Below, piece after piece: positions 44,199 through 54,035 of a DNA stretch of 64,000 nt. The DNA lies in assembly GCF_000805675.1 (NCBI RefSeq), contig NZ_JSEF01000015.1, forward strand, positions 1 through 64,000, in the 5' to 3' direction. Each line of letters begins with the position of its first letter. The stretch's first letter is position 1. The DNA is from Corynebacterium minutissimum. GTDB taxonomy: Bacteria > Actinomycetota > Actinomycetes > Mycobacteriales > Mycobacteriaceae. The position numbers and the translations under genes were made by a program. The notes below the pieces were generated by a model. That model was not told the DNA's origin. It searched no databases and was given only the letters and a program-made list of their open reading frames with translations.

Positions 44199-44969
44199 AT
44201 GCTTCAGCTAATGAATCTCTCTAGCAGCCATGCCTCCGAAGAAAATATCCTCGAGCAGTACGTACCACTCGTCGAATTTCTCGGTCAGGCCATGGGCCCT
44301 AATACCGAGATCGTTCTCCATGATCTCGATGTACCCGACCGGTCCATTATTGCTATTGCCAATAGCCATATTTCCGGCCGCGAACTTGGTGGCCCAGTCA
44401 CGGATTTTGCGCTCTGGTTTATGAAACAGGGTGATGCCGCCGCCGTCCCCATGATGACCGGCTATCGAGCGGTCAACGCCGAAGGCAAAATCTGCCAATC
44501 ATCCAGCTACTTCATCCGCGATGAAACCGGCCACATGCGAGGCATGCTGTGCATCAACGTCGACGTTTCGGAGTTAATCCACATCCGCGAAGCCGCCGAC
44601 GCCCTCATCGGCAACGCTGATGATCCGGCATTCGACAAGAAAAAGGCCTTTAGTGGTTATCCCGGGGCTTCGCCTCAGCCCCCGCGCCCCATGGCCGCTG
44701 TTCCGGATCAACAAGAACCAGCCGAAGAACACATCAGCGAGTCCTTGGGAACAAACGTCGAGCAGCTGCTTGATTCAATGCTCGATTCTGTAATTTCCAA
44801 GCAGACCACGGACGTCTCACGCATGCACCGCGACGAGCGTATTCAGGTGGTCTCCGAATTGGAAGACGCTGGATTCTTCCTCCTCAAGGGCGGGATTGCA
44901 GCGGCAGCCTCATGTCTCGGAGTCTCCGAGCCCACGATTTACCGATACCTCGTTACAGTGCGTGGATAG
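44199..44969 (+). CDS. YheO/DauR-type PAS-HTH transcriptional regulator
   Basis: A 256-residue regulator with an N-terminal YheO-like PAS domain (about residues 18-135: EIVLHDLDVPDRSIIAIAN, FIRDETGHMRGMLCINVD) and a C-terminal helix-turn-helix (AAAASCLGVSEPTIYRYL). Relatives control amino-acid catabolism genes, so control of the serine unit upstream is likely. ATG 44199 has AAGGA only 3 bases away; ATG 44211 in the same frame is an alternative. Confidence 0.8.
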   Translation: MLQLMNLSSSHASEENILEQYVPLVEFLGQAMGPNTEIVLHDLDVPDRSIIAIANSHISGRELGGPVTDFALWFMKQGDAAAVPMMTGYRAVNAEGKICQSSSYFIRDETGHMRGMLCINVDVSELIHIREAADALIGNADDPAFDKKKAFSGYPGASPQPPRPMAAVPDQQEPAEEHISESLGTNVEQLLDSMLDSVISKQTTDVSRMHRDERIQVVSELEDAGFFLLKGGIAAAASCLGVSEPTIYRYLVTVRG

Positions 44970-45021
44970 AGGCGAGTGAGATGACTCACCATCGCTAACG
45001 TGCCACTGAGCACATTTTCTC

Positions 45022-45066
45022 CCCGCAGTGCGACTCCCCCAAAAAGGTGGAGCCCTACCGCGGGGA
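45022..45066 (+). terminator. Possible terminator of the PAS-HTH regulator
   Basis: Nested arms: CCCCGC at 45022 pairs with GCGGGG, and CTCCCCC pairs with GGTGGAG around an A-rich loop. A TTTT run follows at about 45075. Weak. Confidence 0.35.
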
Positions 45067-45097
45067 TTGAGCTGTTTTGAGCATTCCTCGCATTTAA

Positions 45098-45124
45098 GGG
45101 AACTCAACCGCGTGGAGCAACGTT
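45098..45124 (+). promoter_or_regulatory. ECF (SigH-type) promoter of sigB
   Basis: GGGAAC (45098-45103) and CGTT (45121-45124) are separated by 17 bases. This matches the GGAA(C/T)-N17-18-GTT pattern of SigH-dependent promoters in corynebacteria, where sigB is a known SigH target. It lies 40 bases before the sigB start. Confidence 0.65.
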
Positions 45125-45164
45125 GTAACTCTTGAAACCGGCGAACAACTCAGGAGGCTTCACG

Positions 45165-46178
45165 ATGACCCACACATCAGCCAACACCGCCACTGGCACT
45201 GCAGGTGCCACTTTCGATGAAGAACAGGAAGTAGACCGCGGCTCGCGCCGTAACCAAACCAATGACAATCCCTCCGCGGACCTTGTCCGCGTCTACCTGA
45301 ACGGAATTGGTAAGACCGCGCTGCTCAGCGCCGAGGACGAGGTGGAACTCGCCCAGGCCATTGAGGTGGGTCTCTACGCCGAATACAAGCTAGCTAATGC
45401 TGAGAAGCTGACCCGCGCTGAGAAGCGTGACCTCAAGATTCTTGCCCGCGAAGGCAAGAAGGCTCGCTCCCACCTCCTAGAAGCTAACCTGCGTTTGGTG
45501 GTCTCCTTGGCTAAGCGCTACACCGGCCGCGGAATGCCTCTGCTGGATCTTATCCAGGAAGGCAACTTGGGACTTATCCGTGCAATGGAGAAATTCGACT
45601 ACGCCAAGGGTTTCAAGTTCTCCACCTACGCCACGTGGTGGATCCGTCAGGCCATTACCCGTGGCATGGCTGACCAGTCCCGCACCATCCGCCTTCCTGT
45701 GCACTTGGTGGAGCAGGTCAACAAGCTCTCCCGCATTAAGCGTGAGATGTACCAGTCCCTGGGGCGTGAGGCAACGAACGAAGAGCTGGCTGAGGAATCT
45801 GGTATCGAGGAATCTAAGATCGAGATGCTGCTGCGCCAGTCCCGTGACCCAGTTTCCCTCGATATGCCGGTAGGTACCGATGAAGAGGCCCCGTTGGGTG
45901 ACTTCATCGAGGATGCTGAGGCTACCGACGCAGAGACCGCAGTCGTTGCTTCCATGCGCCACTCTGATATTCGCTCCGTCATCGGTTCCTTGGAGGAGCG
46001 CGAGCAAGACGTTATTCGCCTGCGCTACGGCCTCGATGACGGTGTGCCGCGCACCTTGGACCAGATTGGCCGCAAGTTCGGCCTGTCCCGTGAACGCGTC
46101 CGCCAGATTGAGCGTGAGGTCATGGCCAAGTTGCGTGATGGCAACCGTGCCGACCGCCTCCGCGAGTACGCACTCTAA
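45165..46178 (+). CDS. sigB: RNA polymerase sigma factor SigB
   Basis: A 337-residue group 2 sigma-70 factor lacking the long SigA N-terminus. Sigma 1.2 ([15 protein letters not shown]), sigma 2 ([28 protein letters not shown]), sigma 3, and sigma 4 ending [17 protein letters not shown]. Controls stationary-phase and stress genes in corynebacteria. ATG 45165 is preceded by AGGAGG. Upstream promoter is ECF-like. Followed by dtxR in the conserved order. Confidence 0.95.
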   Translation: MTHTSANTATGTAGATFDEEQEVDRGSRRNQTNDNPSADLVRVYLNGIGKTALLSAEDEVELAQAIEVGLYAEYKLANAEKLTRAEKRDLKILAREGKKARSHLLEANLRLVVSLAKRYTGRGMPLLDLIQEGNLGLIRAMEKFDYAKGFKFSTYATWWIRQAITRGMADQSRTIRLPVHLVEQVNKLSRIKREMYQSLGREATNEELAEESGIEESKIEMLLRQSRDPVSLDMPVGTDEEAPLGDFIEDAEATDAETAVVASMRHSDIRSVIGSLEEREQDVIRLRYGLDDGVPRTLDQIGRKFGLSRERVRQIEREVMAKLRDGNRADRLREYAL

Positions 46179-46567
46179 GTAAAGCTAGCTACGAGCCGCC
46201 CAGCGGTCACGGCCCACAGATGTGGCGTGAGCCATCGAGACATCCCTCCTATCCTGTGTCGACTAACCACGGGGTCTGGGAGGTCGACGCTCGGTGGCTT
46301 TCGTCGTTTCGCGCCCAACCTCCTTTCCACCTCCCCCAATAAAACTCCGAGCCAACGCTGGAGCAACTAGTGCTCTGTGAGCCACGGAATACGCTATTGT
46401 TTAAGTTATTCTCTTAATAGATTGCTATTACCGCGCCTAAACCTATGTGGACGCAGAAAGCCTGCGTGGCAGATACACGCTCGAGGTATCCGCCTAGAAT
46501 GTTGTTTTAGCCGCTGCTAGCGCTCTGTGCCCAATCCAACCGCCATAACGCAGAAAGGTAAGCCCAC
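46179..46567. promoter_or_regulatory. Intergenic sigB-dtxR with nested inverted repeats and dtxR promoter
   Basis: A hairpin-forming stretch at about 46205-46233 may end sigB transcription. An AT-rich patch has TTAAG-N7-CTTAA (46401-46417) and an overlapping AATAG-N4-CTATT (46416-46429), an operator-like layout. TAGAAT at 46495-46500 is a probable -10 of dtxR, leaving a 60-base leader. No gene is seen here. Confidence 0.45.
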
Positions 46568-47248
46568 GTGAGGGACCTAGTCGACACCACGGAAATGTAT
46601 CTGCGGACCATTTACGAGCTCGAGGAAGAAGGCATCACCCCGCTGCGTGCCCGTATTGCAGAGCGCCTCGAGCAGTCTGGCCCTACTGTGTCACAGACCG
46701 TGGCGCGAATGGAGCGCGACGGTCTCCTTCATGTGCGCACCGACCGCAGCCTTGACCTCACCGCCGAAGGGCGCGAGTTGGCTACCAACGTCATGCGCAA
46801 GCATCGCCTCGCTGAGCGTCTGCTGACCGATGTGCTGGGGTTGGATATTCACCAGGTTCACGATGAGGCATGCCGTTGGGAACATGTCATGAGTGAGGAA
46901 GTGGAAAAGCGCGTCGTCGCAGTTCTCGAAGATTCTTCTCGCTCACCTTTCGGAAACCCCATTCCGGGTCTGGCACAGCTCGGCGCCTCCCCGGCTGAGC
47001 TCGAGCTAGGAACCCGAGCTATCGATTTGCCCAAGGGTGAAGAAACTGAAGCCACAATCGTGCAGATCAACGAGGTCCTCCAAGCGGATAATTCCACTTT
47101 CCGTGACCTTTATGCGTCCGGACTTCAGGTTGGCTCACCGGTGACCGTGGTGAATAACAACGGATCCATCACGCTGAGCACCGAAGACGGTAAGACGATT
47201 GAGTTAGTCGATGATCTCGCCCACGCAATTCGCGTCGAGGTGAAGTAG
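46568..47248 (+). CDS. dtxR: Iron-dependent transcriptional regulator DtxR
   Basis: A 226-residue metalloregulator almost identical in its first 140 residues to classical DtxR. Winged HTH ([21 protein letters not shown]), metal site with [10 protein letters not shown] (Cys 102), and a C-terminal SH3-like domain. With Fe2+ it represses iron uptake genes. GTG 46568 is the start as in the diphtheria protein. galE follows after 2 bases, so the two are coupled. Confidence 0.97.
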   Translation: MRDLVDTTEMYLRTIYELEEEGITPLRARIAERLEQSGPTVSQTVARMERDGLLHVRTDRSLDLTAEGRELATNVMRKHRLAERLLTDVLGLDIHQVHDEACRWEHVMSEEVEKRVVAVLEDSSRSPFGNPIPGLAQLGASPAELELGTRAIDLPKGEETEATIVQINEVLQADNSTFRDLYASGLQVGSPVTVVNNNGSITLSTEDGKTIELVDDLAHAIRVEVK

Positions 47249-47250
47249 CT

Positions 47251-48234
47251 ATGAAGCTTTTGGTCACTGGTGGCGCTGGATACGTCGGTAGCGTGTGCGC
47301 TGCGGTCCTTGTGGAAGAAGGCCACGACGTCACAATCATCGATAACTTTTCTACCGGCAATCGGGATGCCGTTCCCGCGCAGGCTCGTCTCGTGGAAGGT
47401 GACGTAGCGGATGTGGCTCGTTCCGTTCTTTCCGAGGGCGGTTTCGAGGGCGTTCTTCACTTTGCCGCGCGATCTCTCGTTGGTGAGTCCGTAGAGAAAC
47501 CCGCAGAGTACTGGCAGCACAATGTGGTCACCACGTTGACGCTTCTCAACGCTATGCGCGAGTTCGATGTGAAGAACCTCGTCTTCTCCTCAACAGCTGC
47601 TACTTATGGTGAGCCGGAGCAGGTTCCGATTACAGAAGCGATGCCGACTAAGCCGACCAACCCCTATGGTGCTTCAAAGCTCGCTATCGATGACATGATC
47701 ACGTCCTTTGCCAAGGCTTATGGCTTAGGCGCTACCTCTCTGCGCTATTTCAACGTGGCCGGTGCCTACGGCACGATTGGTGAGAACCGTGAGGTCGAAA
47801 CCCACCTCATCCCGCTTGTCCTTCAGGTGGCGTTGGAGCACCGCGATAAGATCTTCATCTTCGGTGATGATTACGACACTGCTGATGGCACCGCTGTTCG
47901 CGATTACATCCACATCCGTGACCTTGCGGATGCCCACGTGTTGGCGCTAAGCACCAACACTGAAGGCACCCACCGTATCTATAACTTGGGTTCCGGCGAT
48001 GGCTACTCTGTCAGACAGGTTATTGAGACCTGCCGCGAGGTGACCGGCCACCCCATCCCGGCAGAGTTAGCTCCCCGGCGCGCAGGAGACCCAGCAACAC
48101 TGGTAGCTTCCTCCGACAAAATCAAGGCGGAGCTCGGGTGGAATCCGAGCCGCACGGATCTCACCACCATTGTCACCGATGCATGGAACTTCACCCGGCA
48201 GCTCGGCGAGCGAGCTCACTCGGCACGCCGCTAG
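47251..48234 (+). CDS. galE: UDP-glucose 4-epimerase GalE
   Basis: A 327-residue short-chain dehydrogenase that interconverts UDP-glucose and UDP-galactose, giving galactofuranose precursors for the cell wall. NAD site [10 protein letters not shown] at the N-terminus, catalytic YGASK near residue 148. Start ATG two bases after dtxR. Its last 44 bases overlap the end of the convergent DUF4192 gene. Confidence 0.94.
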   Translation: MKLLVTGGAGYVGSVCAAVLVEEGHDVTIIDNFSTGNRDAVPAQARLVEGDVADVARSVLSEGGFEGVLHFAARSLVGESVEKPAEYWQHNVVTTLTLLNAMREFDVKNLVFSSTAATYGEPEQVPITEAMPTKPTNPYGASKLAIDDMITSFAKAYGLGATSLRYFNVAGAYGTIGENREVETHLIPLVLQVALEHRDKIFIFGDDYDTADGTAVRDYIHIRDLADAHVLALSTNTEGTHRIYNLGSGDGYSVRQVIETCREVTGHPIPAELAPRRAGDPATLVASSDKIKAELGWNPSRTDLTTIVTDAWNFTRQLGERAHSARR

Positions 48235-49366
48235 TTACTGGGGTTGTAGGGGTCACTGCAGTTGAAGGGGCTCCGCCTGTCTTGCCAACAGCAGTGTTGT
48301 ACGCCTCATGGGCCCCACTGCGAATGGTGTCACGTATCTTCTCATGCAGCCCATAGCGGTAGGCCCGACACAGTAGTGAGCCTAGGCGGTGGCTGGGGAA
48401 CTCTTCTGCCACCGTCTGCAGGGCGGGTCCCGCATGGATTTCCCAATCTAGCTTTAGCTGTGCCAACGCGAAAAGTGTCAGCGCATTCGCTCTGATTTCG
48501 CCGTCGAATGTGCGCGCGGCCGCTAGCAATAGGTGTGCGGCCTCCTTCCCTGCTTCCGCGCATTCACCGACCACCAAGTCCCGAGTCCAGGTGGTTGACA
48601 GCCACACCGCACATGTCTGAAGCATATCGACATCGCCGGCTGCCTCCTCGACGGTGGTTACCTTGCTGAGCGTCCATTGAACATCGTCCAGAAAGTTATC
48701 AATGAGCTCCTTGCGCTTGGCTCCTGTCGCAGCCGCTACGCACGCACGCAATCTCGTCGCGCTATCGCGCGCTTGACGGGCAAGGGCTTCCGCCTCGAGG
48801 GCGTCAACGTGAGTGTTTCCACGTGCAAAGACGGAAAAGAAGTCTTCACGGCTGAGTTCCGGAACGACGTTATGGTCCACCAAGGAACGCATCGTGGGGG
48901 CGTCGGTCAATGCCGGTACGGTCCCCTCAACCCATTTTTTCATTGGGCCACTACCGTCGGTGTTCACCGTGCCATGGAGCATGGCATAGTGCTCGCCGCA
49001 CGCAATCTCCCTCACATACCATGCCGCGTCAACATCAATGCCATCACGGACTCGGTCCAAGTTATAGAGCCAACAGGAAATCTCTTCGAGCTCTTCTAGC
49101 GGGCGATGCGAGACGAGGAAGGCGAAGATTCCCTCGCACGCCTTATCAGCTAGCGTAGCGGCTATATCTGGAAGGACCTCTTGGGCATCTGCGATGTCGA
49201 CGCGGGCAATGGGGCCCATGGCAGACCCCCGTGGAGTGGTATCAATGGCCATGAAAATGACCGACTCCGTGGGATAGAAACCTAGGAGACCTGGGATGTT
49301 CGCAAGAAGGTGGCCGGGAGTTGTAATCGGTGGGGTGTTGTCTGTGTGTGCTGCGTAAGAACTCAT
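48191..49366 (-). CDS. DUF4192 domain-containing protein
   Basis: A 391-residue soluble protein of the actinobacterial DUF4192 family. [24 protein letters not shown] at the N-terminus is the family signature; the rest is alpha-rich and Ala-rich. Function unknown. Its 3' end runs 44 bases into galE on the other strand. Confidence 0.82.
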   Translation of the reverse strand: MSSYAAHTDNTPPITTPGHLLANIPGLLGFYPTESVIFMAIDTTPRGSAMGPIARVDIADAQEVLPDIAATLADKACEGIFAFLVSHRPLEELEEISCWLYNLDRVRDGIDVDAAWYVREIACGEHYAMLHGTVNTDGSGPMKKWVEGTVPALTDAPTMRSLVDHNVVPELSREDFFSVFARGNTHVDALEAEALARQARDSATRLRACVAAATGAKRKELIDNFLDDVQWTLSKVTTVEEAAGDVDMLQTCAVWLSTTWTRDLVVGECAEAGKEAAHLLLAAARTFDGEIRANALTLFALAQLKLDWEIHAGPALQTVAEEFPSHRLGSLLCRAYRYGLHEKIRDTIRSGAHEAYNTAVGKTGGAPSTAVTPTTPVTSGVPSELARRAAG

Positions 49367-49725
49367 GTCTTCAGCCTGAAGCAGGTACCGCCGCGGTGCC
49401 AGAAGCGCGCTTCGGTTTCTGCCGATTCTGTGGATAACCCTCCCCGACCCTCTCTACAGAAGCCACAAAATTGAAGTTATCCACAGATCAGGCTTTAAAT
49501 CCTGACGTCCCCGCACGACGCGGTGTGGCGCAATCCCTGCTTCTATGGCATGCTAGATCGATCAACACGAGTTTTCACCGGCCTCGCACATCAGATGTCG
49601 ACAAGGCTGATCCGGTGGGAACCTGGGAATAGGCGGCAGCCCCATAGCGTTGCATGCCACAGAACGCTGATGAAGTCCGTACGCTCGATACCAAGCGCCG
49701 GACACGAAGGGAGAGTCACTACACC
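49367..49725. promoter_or_regulatory. Divergent intergenic region with two DnaA boxes
   Basis: Between DUF4192 and the PAC2 gene. Two perfect 9-base DnaA boxes, TGTGGATAA (49429-49437, minus strand TTATCCACA) and TTATCCACA (49477-49485), face each other 39 bases apart. Further on, GCATGCTAGATC (about 49549-49560) could be the -10 region of the PAC2 gene. No gene is seen here. Confidence 0.6.
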
Positions 49726-50760
49726 ATGCAGGAAGAACAGCGCCGCATGTATGAGCTGGAGTACCCCGCTCCAGCGGTCAAGGACGATTCCACTGAAGGC
49801 AACGGTCCCACCATGATTGTGGCTATGAACGGCTACGCCGATGCCGGGCAGGCAGTGGAGGCTAGCGCGGACCACCTCAAGGCTGCCTTGGACAACCGCC
49901 AGCTGGCATCCTTCAACAATGACGAGCTCATCGATTACCGCTCTCGCCGTCCGGCTGTCACCATTGATCATGACCGCACCGTGGAGATCGAAAACACTGA
50001 TCTCGGCATCAAGGTACTGCGCGATAACTCTGGGAAACCTTTCCTGTTGCTTTCGGGGCCAGAGCCGGATTTGCGGTGGGAGGCGTTTACAGACGCCGTA
50101 GTCAACTTAGTGGAAAAGTTCGATATCAAGAACACCATCATGCTCTACTCCGCCCCGATGCCGGTGCCGCACACTCGGCCAACGGTTGTCACTGCACACG
50201 GTAATGCGCCTGAACTCCTTAACTCCATGGTGCGCATGGAGTCCACGATGATGGTGCCGGGGGCCGCTGCCCTCTATCTCGAGCGTGCTCTGGATAAGAA
50301 GGGCCGCCACGTCGCTGGCTATACCGCTCACGTGCCGCACTACCTAGCGGCATCCCCGTACCCGGCAGCTACGCTTCGCCTATTGGATTCCGTTGCGTCC
50401 GCAGTAGATCTCAACATTCCGCTGGGCAGCCTTGAAGCCGACGTTGACCGCATCAACCAGCAACTGGAAGAACAGGTTGTCGATTCAGAGGAGATCGCCG
50501 GCGTGGTCAACCAACTCGAAGAGCAGTATGACGCGTACATGGAGCGCTACCGTAAGCGCCATCCGCAAGCGATCATGCCGGGCGAAGAACACATGCCTAC
50601 TGGTGAGGAAATTGGCGCGGACTTCGAAGCTTTCCTCGCCGGCCTCGACGACGATCCCGATATTCTCTCTGAGAATATCGACGACCGTGAGGACAACTTC
50701 GGCAACAACGAAGGTCCAGAGTCCGGCAACGGGGCTGCTGACATGGGCGACGACGTGTAA
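49726..50760 (+). CDS. PAC2 family protein
   Basis: A 344-residue protein of the PAC2 (proteasome-assembly-chaperone-2-like) fold, equivalent to Rv2714. TMIVAMNGYADAGQAVEAS, LLLSGPEPDLRWEAF and YTAHVPHYLAASPYPAA are family signatures. The C-terminal 60 residues are acidic and Asn/Gly-rich. Its role in bacteria is unknown. ATG 49726 has AAGGGAG 13 bases upstream; ATG 49747 is an alternative. Confidence 0.85.
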   Translation: MQEEQRRMYELEYPAPAVKDDSTEGNGPTMIVAMNGYADAGQAVEASADHLKAALDNRQLASFNNDELIDYRSRRPAVTIDHDRTVEIENTDLGIKVLRDNSGKPFLLLSGPEPDLRWEAFTDAVVNLVEKFDIKNTIMLYSAPMPVPHTRPTVVTAHGNAPELLNSMVRMESTMMVPGAAALYLERALDKKGRHVAGYTAHVPHYLAASPYPAATLRLLDSVASAVDLNIPLGSLEADVDRINQQLEEQVVDSEEIAGVVNQLEEQYDAYMERYRKRHPQAIMPGEEHMPTGEEIGADFEAFLAGLDDDPDILSENIDDREDNFGNNEGPESGNGAADMGDDV

Positions 50761-50859
50761 GTCGTAACTCTCTGACTTTCCCTTCTTCCTCATTGTCTGC
50801 CGTCATGAGTGGCCCGCCCCTCTGCGTAGCCACTCATGCTTTCGCCTAAGGTGGGACTG

Positions 50860-53421
50860 GTGAACCTTTCTCAGATGCTGCCAGATCTCGCCGAAGTCCC
50901 CGAGTCAATGGTTGATGAGGCTATTTGGGACACCTTCCAGTCATGGACCTCTGGCCGGGGTATTTCGTTGTATCCCGCCCAGGAAGAGGCTTCCCTTGGC
51001 ATCCTCGCCGGCGATAACGTCATCCTCGCCACCCCAACTGGTTCCGGTAAGTCCATGGTGGCCAACGCCGCGCACTTTATCGCGCTCGCCCGTGGTCAGC
51101 GAAGTTTCTACACTGCGCCCATCAAGGCGCTCGTGAGCGAGAAGTTCTTCGCCCTGTGTGAGATTTTCGGACCGGAGAACGTCGGAATGATGACCGGCGA
51201 CGCCACCGTCAACGGTTCTGCGCCCATCATCGCCGCGACCGCGGAGATTGTGGCCAACATTGCGCTTCGCGACGGCCCAGAAGCCGCCATCGACCAAGTA
51301 GTCATGGACGAGTTTCACTATTACTCCGAACCGGACCGCGGTTGGGCTTGGCAAGTACCGCTTCTGGAGCTACCCAAGGCCCAGTTCCTCCTCATGTCTG
51401 CCACCCTCGGTGATACCGCGTGGCTGGAGAAGGACCTCACTGAGCGCACCGGGCGCACCACTACCCTCGTGGCAGGCACCACCCGCCCAGTCCCGCTGGA
51501 TTTCTCTTACGTGTTCTCCGCAGTGCACGAGACTATCGAAGAGCTCCTTGAATCCGGTAAGGCTCCCATTTACGTGGTGCACTTTTCCCAGCGCGAGGCA
51601 TCCGAGCGCGCCCAAGCGCTTACTTCTCTTTCAAAGATCATCACACCGCAAGAAAAGGAGGCCATCGCCTCCGAGCTCGGCGCCTTCCGCTTCACCACCA
51701 CCTTTGGCAAAGATCTGTCGAAACTTCTGCGCAAGGGCATCGGCGTGCACCATGCGGGAATGTTGCCTAAGTACCGCCGCCTAGTGGAGCGCTTGGCGCA
51801 GAAAGGCCTTCTCAAGATCATCTGTGGCACTGACACCTTGGGCGTGGGCATTAACGTGCCTATCCGCACGGTACTTATGACGGGCTTGGCCAAGTATGAC
51901 GGCACGCGCCAGCGCATCCTCAAGTCCCGTGAGTTTCATCAGATTGCAGGCCGTGCCGGACGTGCAGGTTATGACACCGAGGGCACGGTTGTCGTTGAGG
52001 CACCTGAACATGAGATTGAGAATGCCAAGGCTCGACGTCGCCTCGGCGATGACCCGGCGCGCCTGAAGAAGCTGAAGAAGAAGTCCGCACGCGACGGCGA
52101 GGTTTCTTGGTCGGAGAAGACCTACGCCAGGCTTATCGACGCCGAACCGGAACAACTCACTTCCCAGTTCCGAGTTTCGAACTCGATGTTGCTCAACGTC
52201 TTAGCTCGCCACGGCAACGGCTATGAGCATCTCAAGCACCTGCTGCGCACTAGCCACAACACCCGTGCTCGTCAGAACGAGGACATTCTTACCGCGCTTA
52301 GCTTGTTCCGCGGCCTGCTGAATGCCGGAGTGGTCCAAAAGTCCACCAAGGGGCTCGATATTTACGGCCGCCCCTATCACGTGGTGCGCGAGATGCCGCG
52401 CGACTTTGCTCTCAACCAGCCCCTAGGCCCCTTTGCCCTTGCCGCACTGACTTTGCTGGACCCTGAGTCGGAGTCCTATGCCCTCGATGTCATTTCTGTC
52501 TTCGAGTCTGTACTTGATGACCCGCGCCAAGTGCTTATTGCCCAGCAAAAGCAGCGGCGAGGCGAAGAGATCGCAGCGCTCAAGGCGGAGGGCGTGGACT
52601 ATACCGAGCGCATGGCTATCGTGGAAGACATCACGTGGCCCAAGCCCTTGGAGGAGCTCCTCGAGCAATCATATGAGACCTTTTGCCAGACCAACCCGTG
52701 GGCTAAAGAGTTTGAGCTGCGGCCTAAGTCGGTAGTGCGTGACATGCTGGAGAGCGCCATGACGTTCTCAGACCTCGTCGCGACCTACGGCCTTGCTCGT
52801 TCGGAAGGCGTTATCCTGCGCTACCTCACTGACGCTTGGCGCACGCTTAAGCAATCCATCCCTGAGGAGTATCTCACCGAAGAGCTTGAGGATATTATCG
52901 TGTGGCTCGGTGAGCTCATTCGCCAGGTGGACTCTTCGTTGGTCGATGAATGGGCAGAAATGGCTGGCGAAGACTCCCCTATCTCCCAGAAGGATCTAAA
53001 CCGAGAGCTTGCTTTCGGGGTAGAGGATCCCACGGCACTGACAGCAAACCAGCGTGCCTTCAGCATCATGGTCCGCAATTACTTCTTCCGACTTGCCCAG
53101 CTTTTCGCTTTGGAGAAGGAAGACCGGCTGGCCGAGCTGCTGGACTATCTCGATGAGGTTCCGGACTTTGGTGAGGCGCTTGACGCGTACTTCGAAGATT
53201 ACGACGATATCGACGTCGGTCCGGCTGCACGTGGACCCGAATACTTCGTCCTCGACAAGGGCGACACGTCAGCGAAATCAGGATCACGGTCGTGGACTGT
53301 GCGCCAAATCCTCAAGGATCCTGAAGACGACAATTCCTACCAGATCGTCGGCACCGTGGATTTGGACGCGTCGGATGAAGCGGGCGAGGTACGCCTGTCT
53401 GAGCTGCACGTAGAGTACTAA
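50860..53421 (+). CDS. DEAD/DEAH-box RNA helicase with DUF3516
   Basis: An 853-residue Ski2-like helicase. LATPTGSGKSMVANA (Walker A), MDEFHYYSEPDRG (motif II), LMSATLGDT (III) and the RecA2 QIAGRAGRAGYDTEG (VI), then the C-terminal DUF3516 half (from about residue 420). Likely acts on RNA. GTG 50860 is chosen because AAGGTGG lies 5 bases before it; the ATG at 50836 has no ribosome site. Confidence 0.87.
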   Translation: MNLSQMLPDLAEVPESMVDEAIWDTFQSWTSGRGISLYPAQEEASLGILAGDNVILATPTGSGKSMVANAAHFIALARGQRSFYTAPIKALVSEKFFALCEIFGPENVGMMTGDATVNGSAPIIAATAEIVANIALRDGPEAAIDQVVMDEFHYYSEPDRGWAWQVPLLELPKAQFLLMSATLGDTAWLEKDLTERTGRTTTLVAGTTRPVPLDFSYVFSAVHETIEELLESGKAPIYVVHFSQREASERAQALTSLSKIITPQEKEAIASELGAFRFTTTFGKDLSKLLRKGIGVHHAGMLPKYRRLVERLAQKGLLKIICGTDTLGVGINVPIRTVLMTGLAKYDGTRQRILKSREFHQIAGRAGRAGYDTEGTVVVEAPEHEIENAKARRRLGDDPARLKKLKKKSARDGEVSWSEKTYARLIDAEPEQLTSQFRVSNSMLLNVLARHGNGYEHLKHLLRTSHNTRARQNEDILTALSLFRGLLNAGVVQKSTKGLDIYGRPYHVVREMPRDFALNQPLGPFALAALTLLDPESESYALDVISVFESVLDDPRQVLIAQQKQRRGEEIAALKAEGVDYTERMAIVEDITWPKPLEELLEQSYETFCQTNPWAKEFELRPKSVVRDMLESAMTFSDLVATYGLARSEGVILRYLTDAWRTLKQSIPEEYLTEELEDIIVWLGELIRQVDSSLVDEWAEMAGEDSPISQKDLNRELAFGVEDPTALTANQRAFSIMVRNYFFRLAQLFALEKEDRLAELLDYLDEVPDFGEALDAYFEDYDDIDVGPAARGPEYFVLDKGDTSAKSGSRSWTVRQILKDPEDDNSYQIVGTVDLDASDEAGEVRLSELHVEY

Positions 53422-53509
53422 AAACTCAGCGGAACATTAATAGACTCCACCTGACAAAGCCTGAATACTACGCGCTCAATTTCACGTAAAGAGTACAGTG
53501 GGTGGCGCT

Positions 53510-53887
53510 ATGACTCGACCAGATTCTCCAGCCACCAACATTCGTCTCGCCGGCGTACACTTCGATACGCATGAAGAAGCCGTCACGGTGCATTGGCTGC
53601 TCGGCGGTCTACCCCATCACCGTGACGTGGTCTTTACCCTCCACACAGTCGACCTCGAACTCACCGTCCGCTTCGACAATGAGCACTTAGAATCCATGAA
53701 CATCGCATCCTTCGGGGAAGACGAACGCGATATCCAACGCACGGTGGAATATGAATACACCTACACCCCAGAAGCACTGGCAGTGACCGTCCCGTCCTCA
53801 CATTTCGAACTGCAGGACCAAGTCTTTACCATGGCCCTTTCCGTAGACGGCACGTCCTGCGGTGAATGGACCGGAACTGTTACCTAA
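53510..53887 (+). CDS. Hypothetical protein
   Basis: A 125-residue, mostly beta-strand, acidic protein without a recognised domain; Cys only near the end (SVDGTSCGEWTGTVT). Codon use is like the neighbouring core genes, so it is a real gene. ATG 53510 follows weak GTGGGTGG. No signal peptide. Confidence 0.65.
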   Translation: MTRPDSPATNIRLAGVHFDTHEEAVTVHWLLGGLPHHRDVVFTLHTVDLELTVRFDNEHLESMNIASFGEDERDIQRTVEYEYTYTPEALAVTVPSSHFELQDQVFTMALSVDGTSCGEWTGTVT

Positions 53888-53909
53888 GGCTAGCTACATC
53901 CACCTCATC

Positions 53910-53948
53910 TAAGGCTGCGCTACCGCCGCTCAGCTTAGCCTACACACG
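53910..53948. promoter_or_regulatory. Hairpin and possible DtxR half-site before the VIT gene
   Basis: CTAAGGCTG near 53910 can pair with CAGCTTAG at 53931 (one bulge) and may end the previous transcript. The right arm runs into TCAGCTTAGCCTACACACG (53930-53948), which matches 12 of 19 positions of the DtxR consensus. Either reading is tentative. Confidence 0.3.
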
Positions 53949-54035
53949 CTTTACAAGCCTGTGACCAGCGGTAATACTTAGATATAGAAAGTTCTCTAGA
54001 CAACTGAGAACCTGAGCTAAGTAAAGGAGCGGGCC

